DNA of 64,000 bases from Nocardia cyriacigeorgica GUH-2 (GTDB taxonomy: Bacteria; Actinomycetota; Actinomycetes; Mycobacteriales; Mycobacteriaceae): positions 5,394,001-5,458,000 of the forward strand of contig NC_016887.1 of the NCBI RefSeq assembly GCF_000284035.1. Direction: 5' to 3'. Shown here in pieces: positions 53,450 to 62,515 of the stretch (positions are counted from its first letter, which is position 1; each line of letters begins with the position of its first letter). Below the pieces are notes generated by a model that made no database searches, was not told the origin of the DNA, and saw nothing but the letters and a program-made list of their open reading frames with translations. The translations under genes and the position numbers were made by a program.

Positions 53450-55552
53450 CTACTCGCCGGTCGCCTTGGCGATGATCTCCTTCGACACGTTGGCCGGAAC
53501 CTCCGCGTACGAATCGAACACCATGGAGTAGTTCGCCCGGCCCTGGGTCTTCGACCGCAGGTCACCGATGTAGCCGAACATCTCCGAGAGCGGAACCAGC
53601 GCCTTGACGACACGGGCACCACTGCGTTCCTCCATGGCCTGGATCTGGCCACGGCGGGAGTTCAGGTCGCCGATCACATCGCCCATGTAGTCCTCGGGCG
53701 TGATGACCTCGACCGCCATGAGCGGTTCGAGGATCACCGGACCGGCCTTCTTGGCCGCTTCCTTCAGGGCCTGCGAGCCGGCGATCTTGAACGCCATCTC
53801 CGAGGAGTCGACGTCATGGTACGCGCCGTCGAGCAGGGTCACCTTCAGGTTGACCAGCGGGTAACCGGCGAGCACACCGTACTGCATGGCGTCCTGCGCA
53901 CCGGCGTCGACCGATGGGATGTACTCGCGCGGCACGCGGCCACCGGTGACCTTGTTCTCGAACTCGTAGGTCGCGCCGTCCTCGCCGACGAACGGCTCGA
54001 CCGCGATGATGACCTTCGCGAACTGACCGGAACCACCGGTCTGCTTCTTGTGCGTGAACTCGAGCTTCTCGACCGGGCGGGTGATCGTCTCGCGGTAGGC
54101 CACCTGCGGCTTACCGACGTTCGCCTCGACCTTGAACTCGCGCTTCATCCGGTCGACGAGGATGTCCAGGTGCAGCTCACCCATGCCGCCGATGACGGTC
54201 TGGCCGGTCTCCTGATCCAGCTTCACCGAGAAGGTGGGGTCCTCTTCGGACAGCTTCTGGATCGCGGTGCCGAGCTTCTCCTGGTCGGACTTGGTCTTGG
54301 GCTCGATGGAGACCTCGATGACCGGGTCCGGGAAGGTCATGGACTCGAGCACGATCTGGTTGTTCGGATCGCACAGGGTGTCACCGGTGGTGGTGTCCTT
54401 GAGGCCGATGACCGCGTAGATGTGGCCGGCCGAGACCACGGGAACCGGGTTCTCCTTGTTGGAGTGCATCTGGAACAGCTTGCCCAGACGCTCCTTCTTG
54501 CCCTTGGTCGCGTTGATGACCTGGGCGCCGGAGTCGACCTTGCCGGAGTACACGCGGATGTAGGTCAGCTTGCCGAAGAACGGGTGCACCGCGATCTTGA
54601 ACGCCAGGGCAGCGAACGGCTCGTCGGCGCTCGGCTTGCGGGTGATGACCTCGTCCTCGTTGCCGGGGACGTGGCCGTGCACGGACTCGACATCCAGCGG
54701 CGAGGGCAGGTAGTCCACCACGGCGTCGAGCATGGGCTGCACGCCCTTGTTCTTGAACGCCGAACCACACAGCACGGGGTAGAGCTCGGAGCTGACGGTC
54801 ATCTTGCGGATGGCGCCCTTGATCTCATCGATCGTGAGCTCCTCGCCACCGAAGAACTTCTCCAGCAGCGCCTCGTCCGACTCGGCGACGGTCTCGAGCA
54901 GCTCCTGGCGGTACTGCTCGGCCTTCTCCTTGAGATCGGCCGGGATTTCCTGGACCTCGTACTTCTCACCGAGCTTGGTCTCGCCGGTCCACACCTTGGC
55001 GTTCATCTCGACCAGGTCGACGATGCCCTCGAAGGTGTCCTCCGCGCCGATCGGCAGCTGGATGACCAGCGGCTTGGCACCGAGGCGGTCCTTGATGGTC
55101 TGCACGGTGAAGTAGAAGTCCGCGCCGAGCTTGTCCATCTTGTTGACGAAGCAGATGCGCGGCACGTCGTACTTGTCGGCCTGACGCCACACCTGCTCGG
55201 ACTGCGGCTCGACACCTTCCTTGCCGTCGAAGACGGCCACGGCGCCGTCGAGCACGCGCAGCGAACGCTCCACCTCAACGGTGAAGTCCACGTGGCCCGG
55301 GGTGTCGATGATGTTGATCTGGTTCTGGTTCCAGAAACACGTCACCGCCGCGGAGGTGATGGTGATGCCGCGTTCCTGTTCCTGTTCCATCCAGTCGGTG
55401 GTCGAGGCACCGTCGTGGGTCTCACCGATCTTGTAGTTCACACCGGTGTAGAACAGGATTCGTTCGGTTGTCGTCGTCTTGCCCGCATCGATGTGGGCCA
55501 TGATGCCGATGTTGCGGACCTTGTTCAGGTCGGTGAGCACGTCCTGTGCCAC
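53450..55552 (-). CDS. fusA: Translation elongation factor G
   Basis: This 700-residue translocase GTPase has AHIDAGKTTTTERIL, DTPGHVDF and NKMDKLG and the full five-domain length. The GTG at 55552 follows GGAAG and is standard for this gene in the group. It is third in the rpsL-rpsG-fusA-tuf operon. Confidence 0.98.
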   Translation of the reverse strand: MAQDVLTDLNKVRNIGIMAHIDAGKTTTTERILFYTGVNYKIGETHDGASTTDWMEQEQERGITITSAAVTCFWNQNQINIIDTPGHVDFTVEVERSLRVLDGAVAVFDGKEGVEPQSEQVWRQADKYDVPRICFVNKMDKLGADFYFTVQTIKDRLGAKPLVIQLPIGAEDTFEGIVDLVEMNAKVWTGETKLGEKYEVQEIPADLKEKAEQYRQELLETVAESDEALLEKFFGGEELTIDEIKGAIRKMTVSSELYPVLCGSAFKNKGVQPMLDAVVDYLPSPLDVESVHGHVPGNEDEVITRKPSADEPFAALAFKIAVHPFFGKLTYIRVYSGKVDSGAQVINATKGKKERLGKLFQMHSNKENPVPVVSAGHIYAVIGLKDTTTGDTLCDPNNQIVLESMTFPDPVIEVSIEPKTKSDQEKLGTAIQKLSEEDPTFSVKLDQETGQTVIGGMGELHLDILVDRMKREFKVEANVGKPQVAYRETITRPVEKLEFTHKKQTGGSGQFAKVIIAVEPFVGEDGATYEFENKVTGGRVPREYIPSVDAGAQDAMQYGVLAGYPLVNLKVTLLDGAYHDVDSSEMAFKIAGSQALKEAAKKAGPVILEPLMAVEVITPEDYMGDVIGDLNSRRGQIQAMEERSGARVVKALVPLSEMFGYIGDLRSKTQGRANYSMVFDSYAEVPANVSKEIIAKATGE

Positions 55553-55709
55553 GGAAATCTTCCCCGCTCTGCTTCGTTAGCGATCAGCTAGTTGGGATTC
55601 TCGGGGACGACCGGGGAGGTCGTCACTTATGTCAACGCCGGAAGCGGCACCGAAGTGCCGCCCCAGCCGCGATACCTGCCGACCCCACCAGCGATGGGCC
55701 GGGCAGACG

Positions 55710-56180
55710 TCACCAGCGGTAGTGCGCGAACGCCCGGTTGGACTCGGCCATCTTGTGGGTGTCCTCGCGACGCTTCACCGAGGCGCCCAGACCATTGCTG
55801 GCGTCGAGCAGCTCGTTGGCCAGACGCTCGACCATCGTCTTCTCCCGACGGGCGCGCGAGAAGTTGACCAGCCAGCGCAGCGCCAGGGTGTTGGCCCGGC
55901 CGGGACGAACCTCGACCGGCACCTGGTAGGTGGCGCCACCGACGCGACGCGGCTTGACCTCGAGCGACGGCTTGACGTTGTCGAGGGCGCGCTTGAGGGT
56001 GACGACCGGATCGGTGCCGGTCTTCTCGCGCGCCTGCTCGAGTGCACCGTAGACGATGCGCTCGGCGGTCGACTTCTTGCCATCGAGCAGGATCTTGTTG
56101 ACCAGCTGGGTGACCAGCGGCGACCCGTAGACCGGGTCATTGATCAACGGACGCTTGGGAGCGGGGCCCTTGCGCGGCAT
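55710..56180 (-). CDS. rpsG: 30S ribosomal protein S7
   Basis: This 156-residue protein is full-length S7 (MPRKGPAPKR, then YGSPLVTQLVNKILLDGKKS), which binds the 3' domain of 16S rRNA. It starts one base after the rpsL stop, so the two are coupled. Confidence 0.98.
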   Translation of the reverse strand: MPRKGPAPKRPLINDPVYGSPLVTQLVNKILLDGKKSTAERIVYGALEQAREKTGTDPVVTLKRALDNVKPSLEVKPRRVGGATYQVPVEVRPGRANTLALRWLVNFSRARREKTMVERLANELLDASNGLGASVKRREDTHKMAESNRAFAHYRW

Positions 56181-56181
56181 A

Positions 56182-56556
56182 TCAGCTCTTCTCCTTCTTG
56201 GCGCCGTAGCGGCTGCGGGCCTGCTTGCGGTTCTTCACACCCTGGGTGTCGAGGGAGCCGCGGATGATCTTGTAGCGCACACCGGGCAGGTCCTTCACAC
56301 GACCGCCACGGACGAGCACCATCGAGTGCTCCTGCAGGTTGTGGCCCTCGCCCGGGATGTACGCCGTGACCTCGACCGCGCTGGTCAGGCGAACACGCGC
56401 GACCTTACGCAGCGCGGAGTTCGGCTTCTTCGGGGTCGTGGTGTACACACGCGTGCACACGCCACGGCGCTGCGGGCTCCCCTTGAGGGCCGCGGTCTTG
56501 GTCTTGGCGACCTTGTCACGGCGACCCTTACGGACCAGCTGGTTGATGGTTGGCAT
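56182..56556 (-). CDS. rpsL: 30S ribosomal protein S12
   Basis: This 124-residue protein is full-length S12 (MPTINQLVRKGRRDK, TPKKPNSALRKVARV), at the decoding site. The Lys residues linked with streptomycin resistance when mutated (TPKKPNS and PGEGHNL regions) appear wild-type; the usual Lys in GRVKDLPGV is present. It is the first gene of the operon. In the 274 bases before it I see only a weak -10-like TATACG about 30 bases before the start. Confidence 0.98.
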   Translation of the reverse strand: MPTINQLVRKGRRDKVAKTKTAALKGSPQRRGVCTRVYTTTPKKPNSALRKVARVRLTSAVEVTAYIPGEGHNLQEHSMVLVRGGRVKDLPGVRYKIIRGSLDTQGVKNRKQARSRYGAKKEKS

Positions 56557-56830
56557 AGACCGGCTTTCCTTATTGGTTAATGCGGTGTCGTATACGTGTC
56601 ATCGAGCATTCACTCGCACGTCCGGCCACGTTTCTCGCGTCCCGAGGTCGGGCGTGTCGCGCGCAGGTCAGGGGCCCAATTCAGGGCACGCTGGAACTGT
56701 CAGCCGCTCTCGCTGGCCTACGTTCTGCGCTCGAACTTGCCCGCATGCTTCCGGGCACAGCGATCCACGATACTCGGCTGCCGGAGCATGGGTCAAAGCG
56801 GGGTCGATCACGCGGTCGTCCGCGAGGCTC

Positions 56831-57409
56831 TCACCTGGCCAGATTCAAGGTCAGCTCCACGAGTTTCTTGGCGGCAGCGCATGGATCGGGATGGGCGGAG
56901 CCGGGACGGTAGTTGACCCACCAGCCCACGATGCCGGTGTCGGCCGCGCTCGCGCTGACGCCGCAGGAGTCCGGATCGCCGGGCCGCCGCGTCTCCAGCG
57001 CGCTACGCCCCTGGACGGTGATCGTGGTGGTGGTGTAGCCGAGTTTGTCGTTGTTGGTGCGTTCGTTGTTGAGCGAGCCGATCTCGTACCAGTTCAGCGT
57101 GACCATGCCGCCGCCGGTCGAGCCGCCCTCCAGATCCCACATGCAGACCGCGCCGTAAAACGATGGGCGCACGTAACCGGACTCGTCGACGACCTTGGCG
57201 ATCTGATCCTGGGAGACCACATCGCATTCGCGCAGCAGCTTGTCGAAGTCGGTGTTGACCGTGCTCGCCTCGGCCGCGCCGGCCGGCTGGGCCGAGCCCT
57301 CCACGGTGCGCCCGCAGCCGCCGAGGGCCAGCGCCAGGCCCACCGCCGCCGTCACCGCCATCGTCGCGCGCACGCGCCTGCCCCCGCCGCTCATCACCGT
57401 TCCCCTCAT
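56831..57409 (-). CDS. DUF3558 family lipoprotein
   Basis: This protein has about 192 residues, with a signal peptide ending in a lipobox (ALALGGC) and a DUF3558-like body with paired Cys (LRECDVV, AVCMWD, SCGVS, DPCAAAK). The function is unknown; the family is common in Mycobacteriales cell envelopes. The ATG at 57409 overlaps the upstream stop as ATGA. A second ATG at 57394 has an AGGGG site and may be the true start. Confidence 0.85.
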   Translation of the reverse strand: MRGTVMSGGGRRVRATMAVTAAVGLALALGGCGRTVEGSAQPAGAAEASTVNTDFDKLLRECDVVSQDQIAKVVDESGYVRPSFYGAVCMWDLEGGSTGGGMVTLNWYEIGSLNNERTNNDKLGYTTTTITVQGRSALETRRPGDPDSCGVSASAADTGIVGWWVNYRPGSAHPDPCAAAKKLVELTLNLAR

Positions 57410-57936
57410 TGCAGCCTCTGCACGGTCAGCTCGGCCAGCGCGCGCATCTTGTCGCACGGGTTGCCACCATTGGACTCGAACAGGCCATAGGACATCGACC
57501 ATTCGAAGAAGTCGTCGCCGATCTGCACCGCGAGGTCGCAGACCGTCCCGCCCGGTTCCAGTGCCTGAAAGCCGCTCTTGCCCGCCACCTCGATCGACTG
57601 CGGGTTGCGGCCCTGGGTGGTGACCCACGCGCGCTCGCGCTCGATCGGGCTGCCCCGGAAGGAAGCGAAGGTGACGCTGGTGGATCCGCTGCCCGCGGCC
57701 TGCCAGTTGCAGCCGGTGGAGTTCTTGAACACCTGCGAGATCTGGGCCATCCCGGCGATCTGGCGCACCTCGTCATCGGTGACGTGGCCGCATTCGCCGA
57801 CGAACGGGCCGAGCGTGGCGACCTTCGGCGGCGGCCGGTGCGGGGCCTGCGGCGAATCGCCCTCCTCGCTGGAGCCGCACGCCGACAGCAGCAACGTCAG
57901 GGCCGCCACCGAGACGAGGACCGACGGGATACGCAT
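57406..57936 (-). CDS. DUF3558 family lipoprotein
   Basis: This 176-residue lipoprotein has a signal peptide and lipobox (LLLSAC), then a Pro-rich linker and a DUF3558 body (ECGHVTDDEVRQIAG, GCNWQA, VCDLAV, PCDKM). It is homologous to the gene downstream, overlaps it by four bases and is probably a tandem duplicate with related role in the envelope. Function is unknown. Confidence 0.85.
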   Translation of the reverse strand: MRIPSVLVSVAALTLLLSACGSSEEGDSPQAPHRPPPKVATLGPFVGECGHVTDDEVRQIAGMAQISQVFKNSTGCNWQAAGSGSTSVTFASFRGSPIERERAWVTTQGRNPQSIEVAGKSGFQALEPGGTVCDLAVQIGDDFFEWSMSYGLFESNGGNPCDKMRALAELTVQRLQ

Positions 57937-57974
57937 GCGATGAACTCTACCGACCGGTCGCGAGTCCGGCCGTT

Positions 57975-59177
57975 CTACAAATTGCCGCGGGCGTCCTGTT
58001 CGCGCTCGATGGCCTCGAACAACGCCTTGAAATTGCCCTTGCCGAAGCCGAGCGAGCCGTGCCGTTCGATGAGTTCGAAGAAGACGGTGGGGCGGTCGGT
58101 GAGCGGTCGGCAGAAGATCTGCAACAGGTAGCCGTCCTCGTCGCGGTCGACCAGGATGCCGCGAGATTGCAACTCCCGCACCGGAACTCGTACGCGTCCG
58201 ATCCGTGCGCGCAGCTCGGGGTCCTCGTAGTAGGCATCGGGGGTCGGCAGGAATTCGATGCCCTCGCGGCGCAGGCTGTCCACGCAGGCCAGGATGTCGG
58301 AGGTGGCCAGTGCGATGTGCTGCACGCCCGGGCCGCGATAGAACTCCAGGTACTCATCGATCTGGGAGCGCTTCTTGCCGACGGCCGGCTCGTTGAGCGG
58401 GAACTTCACCCGATGATTGCCGTTGGCCACGACCTTGCTCATCAGCGCCGAGTACTCGGTGGCGATGTCGTCGCCGACGAATTCGGCCATATTCGTGAAA
58501 CCCATGACGCGGTGGTAGAACTCGACCCATTCGTCCATCCGGCCCAGCTCCACATTGCCGACCACGTGGTCGATCGCCTGGAACAACCGGACCGGTGCAC
58601 CGGGTCGCGGCTGGTAGGTCGAACGCCGCGCGACGTAGCCGGGCAGGTAGGGGCCGAGGTAGCCGGAGCGGTCCACCAGGGTGTGCCTGGTCTCGCCGTA
58701 GGTGGCCAGGGCTGCGGAGCGGACGGTGCCGAATTCGTCGGTCTCGTCATGCGGTTCGACCAGCACGGTGGCGCCGTGCCGGCGCGCCCAGTCGATGCAC
58801 CGGTCCACATCCGGCACCTCGAGGGCAATATCGACGACGCCGTCGCCGTGGCGATCGTGGTGGGCGATCAGCGGGCTGTCCGGATCGACGGCGCCCTTGA
58901 CGACGAATCGCACACCACCGCTGCGCAACACGAACGCCTTGTGGTCGCGATTGCCGGTCTCCGGACCCGAATAGGCCTCCAGCCGCATGCCGAACGCCGA
59001 CTCCAAGAAGTGCGCGGTTTGGGTCGCGTTGCCGACCACCCATATCAGCGCGTCCCAGCCGATCACGGGGAACGGATCGACACTCACATCGTGGTCCACC
59101 AGGCCGACCAGGGTGCGCAGCTCATCGTCGGCCGGGGTACCGGCGCGCCGGGCGTCCGGCAACTGCTCGAGAGTCAT
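57975..59177 (-). CDS. hppD: 4-hydroxyphenylpyruvate dioxygenase
   Basis: This 400-residue non-heme iron enzyme converts 4-hydroxyphenylpyruvate to homogentisate in tyrosine catabolism. Two vicinal-oxygen-chelate halves are present. The iron ligands are visible as His in AIDHVVGN, His in VQHIAL and Glu in VFFELIER, and the C-terminal FGKGNFKALFEAIE is characteristic. The ATG at 59177 is the conserved start region. It diverges from an Lrp/AsnC gene, which probably controls it. Confidence 0.95.
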   Translation of the reverse strand: MTLEQLPDARRAGTPADDELRTLVGLVDHDVSVDPFPVIGWDALIWVVGNATQTAHFLESAFGMRLEAYSGPETGNRDHKAFVLRSGGVRFVVKGAVDPDSPLIAHHDRHGDGVVDIALEVPDVDRCIDWARRHGATVLVEPHDETDEFGTVRSAALATYGETRHTLVDRSGYLGPYLPGYVARRSTYQPRPGAPVRLFQAIDHVVGNVELGRMDEWVEFYHRVMGFTNMAEFVGDDIATEYSALMSKVVANGNHRVKFPLNEPAVGKKRSQIDEYLEFYRGPGVQHIALATSDILACVDSLRREGIEFLPTPDAYYEDPELRARIGRVRVPVRELQSRGILVDRDEDGYLLQIFCRPLTDRPTVFFELIERHGSLGFGKGNFKALFEAIEREQDARGNL

Positions 59178-59181
59178 GCAC

Positions 59182-59286
59182 CTAGGAAATCCCCGTGCGG
59201 ACGGGTAGGCAACTAGTAGGTTTCCGAGTAGACACACTGGCAGAACGGTCTAGTAAGGCCCCGCGGATGCTGGGCAGATTGACTAG
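59182..59286. promoter_or_regulatory. Array of four CTAG motifs in the hppD/Lrp divergent promoter
   Basis: CTAG occurs at 59182, 59213, 59250 and 59283, with intervals of 31, 37 and 33 bases, near three helical turns. Two copies extend to CTAGTA and one to CTAGCA. CTAG is rare in many bacterial genomes, so this cluster may mark binding sites for the Lrp/AsnC protein encoded next to it. Confidence 0.45.
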
Positions 59287-59324
59287 CATTGAGGCATCAC
59301 GCGCAGTCCCGAACGGAGGCCGCC

Positions 59325-59843
59325 ATGGCGCGCACACCGGCGAAACTCGACGAACTCGATCTCGCGATCCTCACCGCGATGCACGAGTACCAGAAGGCGG
59401 GGATCCTGGAGCTGTCCCGGCGCACCCGGGTCGCGCGGGCCACCGTGCAGTCGCGCATCCAGCGACTGGAGGAGGCGGGGGTGATCTCCTCCTACGATCC
59501 GCAGATCGACGTCACCGCCGCCGGTTTCGAGGTCCAGGCCTTCGTCACGCTGGAGATCGCCCAGGGCGCGCTCGACGCCGTCGCCGCCGAGCTGGAGGCG
59601 ATTCCCGGCGTGCTCGAGGCCTACGCGACCACCGGATCCGGCGATGTGCTGTGCCGGATCGGCGCGGATTCGCACACCGGGTTGCAAGAGGTGCTGCTCA
59701 GCATCGACCGGACGCCGCCGGTGGTGCGGTCACACAGCGTGATCGTGCTGTCCACGGTGGTCGAGCGGCGCACATTGCCGTTGCTGCGGACTCTCACACC
59801 GGCGGGGACGAGTAAGGCGCCGGCCTATCGCGGGAATCGCTGA
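59325..59843 (+). CDS. Lrp/AsnC family transcriptional regulator
   Basis: This 172-residue protein has an N-terminal helix-turn-helix (LDELDLAILTAMHE, ILELSRRTRVARATVQSRIQRLEEAGVI) and a C-terminal ligand-binding domain with the GSGDVLCRI segment. Such proteins sense amino acids, and the divergent hppD suggests tyrosine, phenylalanine or a metabolite. GGAGG lies six bases before the ATG at 59325, so the longer frame from 59289 is not needed. Confidence 0.92.
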   Translation: MARTPAKLDELDLAILTAMHEYQKAGILELSRRTRVARATVQSRIQRLEEAGVISSYDPQIDVTAAGFEVQAFVTLEIAQGALDAVAAELEAIPGVLEAYATTGSGDVLCRIGADSHTGLQEVLLSIDRTPPVVRSHSVIVLSTVVERRTLPLLRTLTPAGTSKAPAYRGNR

Positions 59844-59850
59844 CCACGCA

Positions 59851-60954
59851 TTATGGGCGCAAGTCGGCGCCCACCTCGAGGATCTCGAGCTGCGGGGTGA
59901 GGTCGGGTTCGAGGAACGCCAGCAGCGCCCCCGCCTCCGCTTCCACCTCGGTCTTCTCCCGCGCGGTCCAGTCGCGGTTCGGGCTGATCCGCAGGCGGGC
60001 GGCGGTCTTGTCCGGAAAGACCTTGTACATGCCGGCCAGAAATCCGTCGATCAGGATCGGCGAGGCCAGGGTCGCCTGCGTGCGCGGCGGGGCGGTGGGG
60101 ACGATGCGGGTGCGGTCCTGGTGGGAGAGCAGGGCGTTGTCGTACCAGCCGAGCAGGCGCACCGGTGCGGGTAGCTCGGGGTCGGCGAGTTCGGCGTCGG
60201 CCAGGTCGTAGAGGGTGCGGCCGCGCTCGTCGGTGTAGGTGCGCAGGCGATCGCCCAGTTCGGCGACGGCGGCCTTCATTCCGGGCAGCTTGGACCAGGT
60301 CTGCATATCCATCGTGGTCGCGGGCCCGAACGCGCGCAGGTACCGCAGCACCAGCTCGGCGACGGGGTAGGCCGGATCCAGCGGCGCGCCCAGCCAGGGA
60401 TGCACGCGCGACCAGACCGGCCTGCTGTTGTCGCGCCACATCCCGCGCGGCGGGGTCTGCAGCACCGGCAGCTGATACAGCCAGGTCTGCACAACCGCAC
60501 CGGGATCGCGGTCCGGATACAGTTCGGCGGCCCGGGCCCGCAGCTGCGCCACGGGTACGGGCGCGTCGCCGAGCACGGCCTCCCCGCGCTCGCGCACCTC
60601 GTCCGGATCCAGGCCGACCATGGCGCCGTAGTTGAAACCCTTGCGGAACGGGATCTTTTCCAGCTCCGGCTGGATCAGCGGCGCGATGCGCCGGGCATCG
60701 GGCGGGGTGACGAGGTGAATCGTGCCGCGCATCAAGGTGATTCGCACCAGCGGGCGGTCCACCAGGCCCGCCGACACCGTCGCCGGGTCGAAATCGGCGA
60801 GCCGGCTCCACAATCCGATGAACGGTGGCGGCACATCCTGGGCCTGCAAGCCCACCAGGTGGTCACACATCTCGGGCACCGAGAGATCGGCGCGTTCGAG
60901 CAGGTGCTGGCGGGCGAGCAGGGTCCGGTTCAGCGTCCGGGTGGTCAGTTCCAT
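59851..60954 (-). CDS. Winged-helix DNA-binding domain protein (HTH_42 family)
   Basis: This 367-residue protein matches the YcaQ/AlkX-like winged-helix family (PF06224-like), with LNRTLLARQHLLER, LVGLQAQDVPPP and RGTIHLVTPPDAR in the N-terminal half. Some relatives are DNA glycosylases for crosslink repair, while many actinomycete members are uncharacterised. It converges with the Lrp gene with a 7-base gap. Confidence 0.85.
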   Translation of the reverse strand: MELTTRTLNRTLLARQHLLERADLSVPEMCDHLVGLQAQDVPPPFIGLWSRLADFDPATVSAGLVDRPLVRITLMRGTIHLVTPPDARRIAPLIQPELEKIPFRKGFNYGAMVGLDPDEVRERGEAVLGDAPVPVAQLRARAAELYPDRDPGAVVQTWLYQLPVLQTPPRGMWRDNSRPVWSRVHPWLGAPLDPAYPVAELVLRYLRAFGPATTMDMQTWSKLPGMKAAVAELGDRLRTYTDERGRTLYDLADAELADPELPAPVRLLGWYDNALLSHQDRTRIVPTAPPRTQATLASPILIDGFLAGMYKVFPDKTAARLRISPNRDWTAREKTEVEAEAGALLAFLEPDLTPQLEILEVGADLRP

Positions 60955-60997
60955 GGTCCGCTCACGGTAGAGCGTGGCACCGACAGAACTCGGCGAT

Positions 60998-61972
60998 TCA
61001 GCGGACGGTGACGACGACCTTGCCGGTGGCGGTGCGGTTGTCCAGCGAGGCCACCGCGTCGGCGGCCCGGTCCAGCGGGAACAGCACCGGCTGCGGCGCG
61101 GTGATCGCGCCCGAGGCCAGCAGCGGTTCCACCTCGGCCCACTGTTCGGCCAGGTAACCCGGATGCGTCATCACCCATTCGCCCCACGCCGCGCCCACCA
61201 CCTCGACGTTCTTGAGCAGCAGCCGGTTCACCTTCACGGTGGGGATCTCACCGGCGGTGAAGCCGACCACCAGCAGCCGGCCCGCCGAGGCGAGCGAGCG
61301 GATGCTGTCGGTGAAGCGATCGCCGCCGACCGGGTCGAGCACGATATCCACCCCGCGCCCACCGGTCAGCTCCTTGACCGCGTCCAGCCAGCCGTCGGTG
61401 AGCACCACGTCGGTGGCGCCGTTGGCCCGCGCAACCTCGGCCTTCTCCTCGGTGCTCACCACCGCGATCGTGCGGCCCGCACCCAGCGCCGCGGCCATCC
61501 GCAGCGTCGAGGTGCCGATACCGCCGGCCGCGCCGTGCACCAGCACCGTCTCGCCCGGCGCCAGCCTGCCGCGATTGCGCAGGCAGAAGTGCACGGTCAG
61601 ATCGTTGAACAGGATGCCTGCCCCGGCCTCCAGCGACACGTTGTCGGGCAGCCGGAACACCATCTCGGCGGGCACCACGGCGACCTCGGCCATGGCGTTG
61701 CCGAGCAGCGTCAACGCGATCACCCGGTCGCCCGCGCGCACGTGCGCGCCCTCCGGCGCCTCGCGCACCACACCGGCGATCTCGCCGCCCACCACGAACG
61801 GCAGCGGCGGCTTCATCTGGTACAGCCCGCGGGTCATCAGCACATCGGGAAAGGCGACCCCGGCGGCGTGCACATCGATCACCACACTGCCCGGGAAGGG
61901 CGTGGGCTCCGGGAGGTCGACGACCTCGATGGACTCCGGTCCTTCCAGCTTGCTGACCTGGGCTGCGCGCAT
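60998..61972 (-). CDS. Quinone oxidoreductase-like MDR-family dehydrogenase
   Basis: This 324-residue medium-chain reductase has an N-terminal GroES-like fold and a Rossmann domain with VHGAAGGIGTSTLRMAAALGA. It lacks the structural zinc Cys cluster, as in NADPH:quinone reductases. The substrate is unknown. It lies 43 bases upstream of the winged-helix gene on the same strand. Confidence 0.9.
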   Translation of the reverse strand: MRAAQVSKLEGPESIEVVDLPEPTPFPGSVVIDVHAAGVAFPDVLMTRGLYQMKPPLPFVVGGEIAGVVREAPEGAHVRAGDRVIALTLLGNAMAEVAVVPAEMVFRLPDNVSLEAGAGILFNDLTVHFCLRNRGRLAPGETVLVHGAAGGIGTSTLRMAAALGAGRTIAVVSTEEKAEVARANGATDVVLTDGWLDAVKELTGGRGVDIVLDPVGGDRFTDSIRSLASAGRLLVVGFTAGEIPTVKVNRLLLKNVEVVGAAWGEWVMTHPGYLAEQWAEVEPLLASGAITAPQPVLFPLDRAADAVASLDNRTATGKVVVTVR

Positions 61973-62191
61973 GTGCCGACCTCTTTCGTCTCCGCGCCGT
62001 CGTCATCGGCGACGCCGGATCCCAACATAATCGGCACCGCCGGGCTCCGCTCGCCCAGCCCGCGGCCCGCCACGCCGGACCCGCCGCGCGACACGTCGGC
62101 GCAACCGATCAGCTTGCGCGACAGGCCCTGTTCAGCGGCAGCGCCTTTGTTAAGCTCGGCCGCAGTGCATCGGGAGGGAAGGGGGACATCC

Positions 62192-62515
62192 GTGAGCGAG
62201 AACGACACCAGCACCATCCGCGTCGATCCGGAGGTGTTGCGCAGTTTCGCCCAGCAGCTCGGCGACGAGGCGGGCAATGTCATCGGGCTGGGCACGGCCG
62301 AGGATGCGAATATCAGCGGCCCGGTCACGGCGCTACCCGGCACCACCTTCGGTGCCGCCGCCCAGCACGCCGTCGACGCCACCGACAAATGCCTGCAACG
62401 CATCAGCGACCGGCTCACCACCGTGGCCGACAGCCTGCGCAATACCGCCGGCGCCTACGAACTCACCGAGGCCGATTTCGAGCAGAAGCTGCGCACGATC
62501 GGACTGCCGCAGTGA
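62192..62515 (+). CDS. EspC-like type VII secretion target
   Basis: This 107-residue alpha-helical protein matches ESX-1 secretion-associated EspC-like proteins (PF10824-like). An early IRVDPEVLRSFAQQLGDEA segment and a C-terminal YELTE that fits the YxxxD/E export signal support this. It probably pairs with the next gene for export. The GTG at 62192 follows the purine-rich GGGAGGGAAGGGGG. The stop overlaps the next start as GTGA. Confidence 0.8.
   Translation: MSENDTSTIRVDPEVLRSFAQQLGDEAGNVIGLGTAEDANISGPVTALPGTTFGAAAQHAVDATDKCLQRISDRLTTVADSLRNTAGAYELTEADFEQKLRTIGLPQ

Noticed and set aside
52368..55591. Long plus-strand frames opposite tuf and fusA
   Set aside because: They are antisense shadows of highly biased elongation factor codons.
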